This document shows positions 37,239 through 41,981 of a stretch of DNA of 41,981 nt, one piece after another. The notes under the pieces were generated by a model. It was not told the origin of the DNA. It made no database searches and worked only from the letters and a program-made list of their open reading frames with translations. Location: NCBI GenBank assembly GCA_030145625.1, contig JAQYVF010000038.1, positions 1 through 41,981 of the forward strand, read 5' to 3'. Within the stretch, counting starts at the first letter, position 1. Every line of letters starts with the position of its first letter. Source of the stretch: Desulfocapsa sp. Its GTDB lineage: Bacteria > Desulfobacterota > Desulfobulbia > Desulfobulbales > Desulfocapsaceae. Made by a program: the position numbers and the translations under genes.

Positions 37239-40106
37239 ATGTCTGCTGAAAAGAAATTTGTCTATACCATCCAGGCCCAATACAAGGGCAATAATGAGCT
37301 GAATAAGCTCAAGGTTGGCCTGCAGACTATAGGTAACATCAAATCCTTTGACCGGCTGAGTACCAGTATCGGCAAAACAAAGGGTGATCTTGCCAAGGCA
37401 GAGGTAGAGGCGGAAAAGCTGAAACAGGCCCTTGATGGGACGCACGACAAGAAGGCAGCGGCAGATGCCAAAAAAGCTGAGAAAGCTGTTGATTCCCTAA
37501 ACAAAAAACTTGCCAAGGAGAGTGCTGAGCTTGCCAAGCTTGATGCCTCCTTGCGCAAGACCGGTATCAACACCTCCAAGCTTGCTGCAGAGCAGAACAA
37601 ACTGCAGAGGTCCATGCAGTCGCGGGGGAATGTGATTGCTGCCAGGAATGCACTCGAAATACGATCCACCAGAGAAATAAAAACAGAGATATTGGCTCTG
37701 AGCAAGGCATACGCAACTCTGAAGAATTCCGGCACTGCCTCTATGGGAGAGCTGTCCAGAGCCAAGGAGAAGTTGCGTGCCAAGACGCTGAAGTTAAATA
37801 AAGAGTTGGGTAAGGTGCCTGGAATATTCTCCAAGTCTGCCAAGGGAATGAGGAGTCTGCACGGGATGGCTCTTTCCCTTTCCGCCATGTTTGGTGGTTT
37901 TGGTGCTGCCATGTTTGCCCGCTCGATCTTTGATGCCGGTGTTTCATCTCAGCAGTTGGCTATGGCCTTTGAATCCATTTATGGCAGTGGCGAGAAAGCA
38001 GCAGCAGAACTGGAATTCCTCAAAAGAGTTGCCGATGAGCTCGGGCAGGAATATCAGAGCCTTGCAAAATCATACAAGGTAATTGCAGCGGCGGCCAAAG
38101 GTACAGACCTGGAAGGAAATTCTACCCGCCAGTTTGTTGTTGCCATTGCCGAATCTGCCAAAGTTCTTGGCGCAACATCAGACCAGATTAACCGGGCCTT
38201 TGCTCAAATTGGGCAGGGAATTAGTCGCGGCAAGTTTGAGCTTGAAGACTTGAAAACCATTGCAGAGGCATTGCCTGGCATTGGATTTAAGGACTTTGCT
38301 GATTCGATTGGAGTTTCCACAGAGAAATTCTATGAAATGATTTCTGCTGGAGAAATTGTTGCAGATGACTTTATCCCTAAGCTGTCAAAGGCTTTGCACG
38401 GACAATTTGCCGAAGCGGCAAAAGAATCAGAAACAGCCCAGCAGGCACTCAACCGCATGACAAATGCCTGGTACGACTTGCGCGTCGAGATTGCCAACTC
38501 CGGTTTTCTGGATCGGGCTACCAATTACATGGAGGCTCTGACCAATGCCCTCAAAGATCCCCAAGTTCAGCAGGCGGCAAAGGACCTGGCCGACACTATT
38601 TTTGCCTTGGGCGAAGGATTATTCAAGATAGGATTTTTTGCCAAGGCAGCATTTGAGACTGTTGCCTCCGGTATCCTTTCCGTCGTTCAATACGGTGCCG
38701 GCATGATCTCCATGTTTGCTATGCTCACCGACACTTTGGGAATTACCACTGGTGCATTTGAGGAGTTGCAGCAGATCAGCAAAGCTGCTGAAGAAGGAGC
38801 CATTGATCTGGCTGGTAAGGCGGTGAACTCCTGGCAGATCATGGGCAAAGGGGTGTCCGGTTATGCCTCGAAGGCGAAAAAAAGTGTCTCTGTAATTGAG
38901 GAGACATTTTCAAAGATTGAGGGTGCCGCTGAAAAATCTGCAGCCGGTCAGGTGAAGGTGACCAAAGATGCCCTGAAGGAGATGAAAAAGGAATACAAGG
39001 ATCTCCAGAAAGAGGTTGAGAGCATCCAGGACGATATCCAAAAGCGTGCTGCTGGCCTCGGATCCGGTGCAGGCATTGGGAGCTTGACTGCAGAGCTGCG
39101 GGAGATGTCTCGAACAAACATGACTGACCTGCAGGCATGGAGAGACAAGAAAAAAGAGGCTGCCGAATATGTAAGAGCAGCAAAGGCCGCATCTGTTGAG
39201 GCCGAGCGGATGGCCAAGGCAGGAAATTACGCAGGTGCAAAGAAGCTTTTCGAGCAGGCTGTTGAGTACGCAGACGAGGCCAAGTCAGCATATAAGGACC
39301 TGAACGAAGAGGTCAAGCAAAACGACCAGGTTGTTATTTCCTCACAAAAAGCCCTGAAAACATCGATGGCTGGTGTAAAGGCCTCTGGTGAGCTGGCCAT
39401 TGACATACTCAAAGACCAGGAAGCGGCAACCAAAAAGGCCATGGCTGCTTTGGATAAAGAGGCCGGTGGCAAGCTTTCCGGGAAAGAGGCCATTGAGGAA
39501 ACAACAGCTGCAGCTGATGGACTTGAACAGAAAATTGTCAAAGTTGGCGACCGTTGGGAGGCTGTTTGGAAGGATAACAGGAAGGATGGCATTGCTGTCC
39601 TGGATGCTCTCCAGACCAGAGTAGACAGCATGGATGGCCAGACCATTAAGGTCTACGTGGAAGAAATTGCCAAGCACAGATGGGGAGGAATGGCCGGAAA
39701 ACTTTCCATGGCAAATGTTCTCCGATTTGCCGCTGGCGGTAAGCTTGCAGGATATGGTGGCGGCGACAAGATCAGGGCACTGCTTGAGGCCGGTGAATTT
39801 GTGGTCAGAAAAGAGGCTGTGGCTAAATATGGGCCAGGATTTCTCCATGCCCTTAACTCCATGCGCTTTAACTTTGGTGAGCAGGTCAGGGCCAGGGTTG
39901 GCGGATATATCAGCAACGTGACTGCCCCTGTGCTTATGCAATCCGGTGGGCTGGCAACGGCTGGTGCTTCGGGACAATCCATGGGCCACTACACCCATGA
40001 TATTAATTTCCAAGGGGCTCCTGCTCCTGTGCGGGTGATGACAGACAGGCAAAACACTGCTGCATTTATCAATGGCCTGAAACGTATGCAGGAGCTGGCA
40101 TCATGA
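37239..40106 (+). CDS. Tape measure protein
   Basis: The 955-residue protein sets tail length and threads through the tail. Residues 1-220 are coiled coil. Residues about 228-420 form the TMP_3/tape-measure N-terminal domain (F-A-R-S-I-F-D-A-G.., G-S-G-E-K-A-A-A-E-L, I-S-R-G-K-F-E-L-E-D-L-K-T-I-A-E-A-L-P-G-I). A hydrophobic stretch (about 455-505) may span the membrane at injection. More coiled coil and a Gly-rich end (A-A-G-G-K-L-A-G-Y-G-G-G-D) follow. It is the longest gene of the late operon, and its size suggests a mid-length siphovirus tail. Confidence 0.93.
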   Translation: MSAEKKFVYTIQAQYKGNNELNKLKVGLQTIGNIKSFDRLSTSIGKTKGDLAKAEVEAEKLKQALDGTHDKKAAADAKKAEKAVDSLNKKLAKESAELAKLDASLRKTGINTSKLAAEQNKLQRSMQSRGNVIAARNALEIRSTREIKTEILALSKAYATLKNSGTASMGELSRAKEKLRAKTLKLNKELGKVPGIFSKSAKGMRSLHGMALSLSAMFGGFGAAMFARSIFDAGVSSQQLAMAFESIYGSGEKAAAELEFLKRVADELGQEYQSLAKSYKVIAAAAKGTDLEGNSTRQFVVAIAESAKVLGATSDQINRAFAQIGQGISRGKFELEDLKTIAEALPGIGFKDFADSIGVSTEKFYEMISAGEIVADDFIPKLSKALHGQFAEAAKESETAQQALNRMTNAWYDLRVEIANSGFLDRATNYMEALTNALKDPQVQQAAKDLADTIFALGEGLFKIGFFAKAAFETVASGILSVVQYGAGMISMFAMLTDTLGITTGAFEELQQISKAAEEGAIDLAGKAVNSWQIMGKGVSGYASKAKKSVSVIEETFSKIEGAAEKSAAGQVKVTKDALKEMKKEYKDLQKEVESIQDDIQKRAAGLGSGAGIGSLTAELREMSRTNMTDLQAWRDKKKEAAEYVRAAKAASVEAERMAKAGNYAGAKKLFEQAVEYADEAKSAYKDLNEEVKQNDQVVISSQKALKTSMAGVKASGELAIDILKDQEAATKKAMAALDKEAGGKLSGKEAIEETTAAADGLEQKIVKVGDRWEAVWKDNRKDGIAVLDALQTRVDSMDGQTIKVYVEEIAKHRWGGMAGKLSMANVLRFAAGGKLAGYGGGDKIRALLEAGEFVVRKEAVAKYGPGFLHALNSMRFNFGEQVRARVGGYISNVTAPVLMQSGGLATAGASGQSMGHYTHDINFQGAPAPVRVMTDRQNTAAFINGLKRMQELAS

Positions 40107-40483
40107 CAGTAATGATTGGAAACATAGTTCTGGATGACAACCTGCGCCTGCATGGGATCGAGACGGCAAAGGATATTGCTGTGGAACAGATAGGTGTCCT
40201 GGATGGCAGCAGTGTTTTCCAGACCATGCCAATAAGCGGTGGGCGTCAGCTCTCCCTGGTTGCCACCAGAGAGGGAAATAGTCTCAAGGGTAAGATCCTG
40301 CGGTGGCAACTCATGGCCATTAAGTCCCTGGCAGTTGGAGGACAGCCGGTCCCCCTCACCCATCAGCTGGGAACCTTTTCTGTACTCATTGTTTCAACCG
40401 CTGAAGTGGTACCGGTCTACGACTACAAAAACCCGCAAGACGATGATCCCTGCATCGGCTCAATACAAATGATCGAGGTGTAA
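40103..40483 (+). CDS. Minor tail protein
   Basis: The 126-residue protein overlaps the tape measure gene by four bases. It is beta-rich and begins G-N-I-V-L-D-D-N-L-R-L-H-G; the S-G-G-R-Q-L-S-L-V-A-T-R-E strand region resembles distal tail or baseplate proteins of siphoviruses. The position after the tape measure suits lambda M-like tip proteins. No motif fixes the family. Confidence 0.6.
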   Translation: MTVMIGNIVLDDNLRLHGIETAKDIAVEQIGVLDGSSVFQTMPISGGRQLSLVATREGNSLKGKILRWQLMAIKSLAVGGQPVPLTHQLGTFSVLIVSTAEVVPVYDYKNPQDDDPCIGSIQMIEV

Positions 40484-40486
40484 AAA

Positions 40487-41503
40487 ATGCTTGATACTGA
40501 TATCAAAACATACCATTCCGCCGAGGTTTCCGCCCTGGTCACCAATGGTGGGCGCATGTCCGTCAACCAGGTGACATCCGGGGTGGTCAATAATGTGTGG
40601 CCGCATGTTCCCAGGGCGGAACGGTTGGCCGGGGCGATTTTGCATCGGAAGTTGTTTGATAAGGCAGCTGATGATACGGACGGTACTCTGCTGGCTGCCC
40701 AGAAATGGATCGATAGGCCAACACTTGGTGAGGATCTGATTGTGGCCTTTGCGGCTACCCAGACAGACACCCAGGCGGATATTACCGGCAATGAGCGTAA
40801 GTATGGAGCGGCGTATATCAAGACAGATATTGCAGCCGGGGTATCTACCTTTGTGGTTACTGTGGAGGCTGCTGCCCTGGCCAGTGGTACTGATGCCATC
40901 TTTCAGGACGGTGATCCGATCCGGCTCACTGACAAGCTCACTCCGGATGCCGTGGCTGGCAATGAGGAATTTCTTACAATCTCCGGAGTGCCTACGGTTG
41001 TCGGTCTGGATGTGACCATTACCGTGGCGGAAGTGATTGCCAATGCCTATGCAGTCATTGATGAGGCCAGGGTTATGTCCATTATGGACAAGGGTGATAT
41101 CGCCTGCTCGGTGGACACTTTTGTTGTGACCTCTGCAGGTGATGGTGCCTACGATGACACCACCTATCCTGTCACCTGTGACAATATCGGTACTGTTGAG
41201 GATGCAATCACCCTTGAGTTTACCGATGCCACCCACTTTACCGTTACCGGGTCCTCTGGCATTGGTTACGGATCCGGAGACACGGCCACTGATTTCATTC
41301 CCTCCAATCCTGATTTTACCAAACCATACTTTACTCTGGAGTTTGCAGGATTTTCCGGGGTCTTTGCGGCTGGCGATACTATCACCTGGAACATTCATCC
41401 TGCAGCCTTTGCCTACTGGTTGCGGCGCACTGTCCCGGCTGGCTGTGCAAGCCTGGCCAACAATAAACTGACTGCCGTTACTGCCGGGGAGTCTGCTGTA
41501 TAA
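40487..41503 (+). CDS. Tail tip / phage structural protein
   Basis: The 338-residue protein follows after 3 bp. The N-terminal third carries H-S-A-E-V-S-A-L-V-T-N-G-G-R-M-S-V-N-Q-V and W-P-H-V-P-R-A-E-R, with K-W-I-D-R-P-T later, a layout seen in tail proteins of Mu-like and related phages. The middle (about 105-280) holds beta-rich repeats with T-x-F-V-V-T (S-T-F-V-V-T-V-E, D-T-F-V-V-T-S-A). It probably belongs to the baseplate; function not proven. Confidence 0.55.
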   Translation: MLDTDIKTYHSAEVSALVTNGGRMSVNQVTSGVVNNVWPHVPRAERLAGAILHRKLFDKAADDTDGTLLAAQKWIDRPTLGEDLIVAFAATQTDTQADITGNERKYGAAYIKTDIAAGVSTFVVTVEAAALASGTDAIFQDGDPIRLTDKLTPDAVAGNEEFLTISGVPTVVGLDVTITVAEVIANAYAVIDEARVMSIMDKGDIACSVDTFVVTSAGDGAYDDTTYPVTCDNIGTVEDAITLEFTDATHFTVTGSSGIGYGSGDTATDFIPSNPDFTKPYFTLEFAGFSGVFAAGDTITWNIHPAAFAYWLRRTVPAGCASLANNKLTAVTAGESAV

Positions 41504-41981
41504 ATGAACTCTCTCTCTCTTAATCTCTCCAGGCCATCGTCATTGGCCAGGGATACCCTGATCATCGAACAGGAACAGCCTGGCCAGGCAGACGGCTACC
41601 TGTCCAGGGCCGGGATGTATCTGTCCATCATGGCCCTGATCAATGGAGAGATGCCAGAGGATCCGGAGTGCGTCAACGAGTGTACCACCACCTTGTATGT
41701 GTATCGTTTTGATCTGGCCCTGGCCTACCGGCTGGCTGTGTCCCATGGCAGCCTGGGTCCATTGGAACGTGAAGATGATCTTTACTACACGGAAAAGATC
41801 AAGGTGGCCATGGATGATGAGGTCCGTCTCAAGTATCCCAGCTGGGGCGTGGTTGAATCACGCTGGATAGGTGACCAGGTGTGGGACCAGGACGGCAGTA
41901 CAATTGCTGCCCCTGCTTTTGTGGCCGATGTGGATAAGCTGAAATTTGCTGCCCGTGTTTATGGGACCTTGGCCGTCACCT
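41504..41981 (+). CDS. Phage tail protein, partial (cut by window end)
   Basis: ATG 41504 immediately follows the previous TAA, and the frame stays open for 159 codons to the window edge, so this is the start of a longer gene. It begins MNSLSLNLSRPSSLARDTL, then has a Trp/Tyr-rich region (Y-V-Y-R-F-D-L-A-L-A-Y and R-W-I-G-D-Q-V-W-D-Q-D-G-S). It continues the tail cluster. Identity cannot be settled from the fragment. Confidence 0.6.
   Translation, partial: MNSLSLNLSRPSSLARDTLIIEQEQPGQADGYLSRAGMYLSIMALINGEMPEDPECVNECTTTLYVYRFDLALAYRLAVSHGSLGPLEREDDLYYTEKIKVAMDDEVRLKYPSWGVVESRWIGDQVWDQDGSTIAAPAFVADVDKLKFAARVYGTLAVT

Noticed and set aside
40460-41398. 312-residue minus-strand ORF
   Set aside because: Antisense to the tail structural gene at 40487; no recognisable domain and no upstream gene on that strand.

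Overview
The window holds the left and central parts of a lambda-like (siphovirus) prophage with one boundary visible, a tRNA-Pro gene at the far left. The host is Gram-negative: there are Sec signal peptides, an Rhs/YD-repeat protein and IS200-like REP transposases. The GGGGTCTGTCCCC-type REP ends and GAGAGTTGAGAGT intergenic repeats make me favour a sulfate-reducing Desulfobacterota host, but that is an impression, not a proof.

Layout. (1) 5-81: tRNA-Pro(CGG), followed by a tyrosine integrase. (2) 1.5-7.5 kb, minus strand, AT-rich: a cargo cluster between integrase and repressor. It encodes a putAbiC-type abortive infection protein, a PH-TPR membrane protein, a TIR protein, a membrane-anchored DUF4041/GIY-YIG nuclease resembling SNIPE with a small charged partner, and a small membrane protein. 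A 183-bp MITE with an 11-bp target duplication lies among them. (3) 7.5-8.7 kb: immunity switch with a CI-like repressor, a 70-bp operator region with three TCTGTAT repeats, and small early genes. (4) 8.8-13 kb: early genes, a replication initiator, a DnaB helicase and small accessory genes. (5) 13-16.5 kb: terminase small and large subunits, an Ogr/Delta-like zinc protein and two small genes. (6) 16.4-29.6 kb: a roughly 13-kb island entirely on the opposite strand. It carries secreted cysteine-rich proteins built from a four-cysteine module, a secreted Rhs protein with a downstream TPR membrane protein, a fibronectin/TSP3 protein and three near-identical RAYT transposases with REP-like ends. 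(7) 29.7 kb to the end: the late genes resume in exact lambda order (W, B, C with nested Nu3, D, E, FI-like, FII-like, Z, U, V, G/GT, H) and then tail proteins, the last cut by the window edge.

How it fits together. The prophage is a normal lambda-type head-tail module with two cargo zones. The first sits beside the repressor, where lysogens express genes, and looks like an anti-phage arsenal. The second is inserted precisely between the A-like terminase gene and the W-like connector gene and must be transcribed against the late operon. Its genes look like surface or secreted products assembled by duplication of a constant 3' segment and repeated RAYT insertion at gene 3' ends. This island is the least explained part of the window. 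Lysis genes, tail fibres and the right attachment site are not seen.
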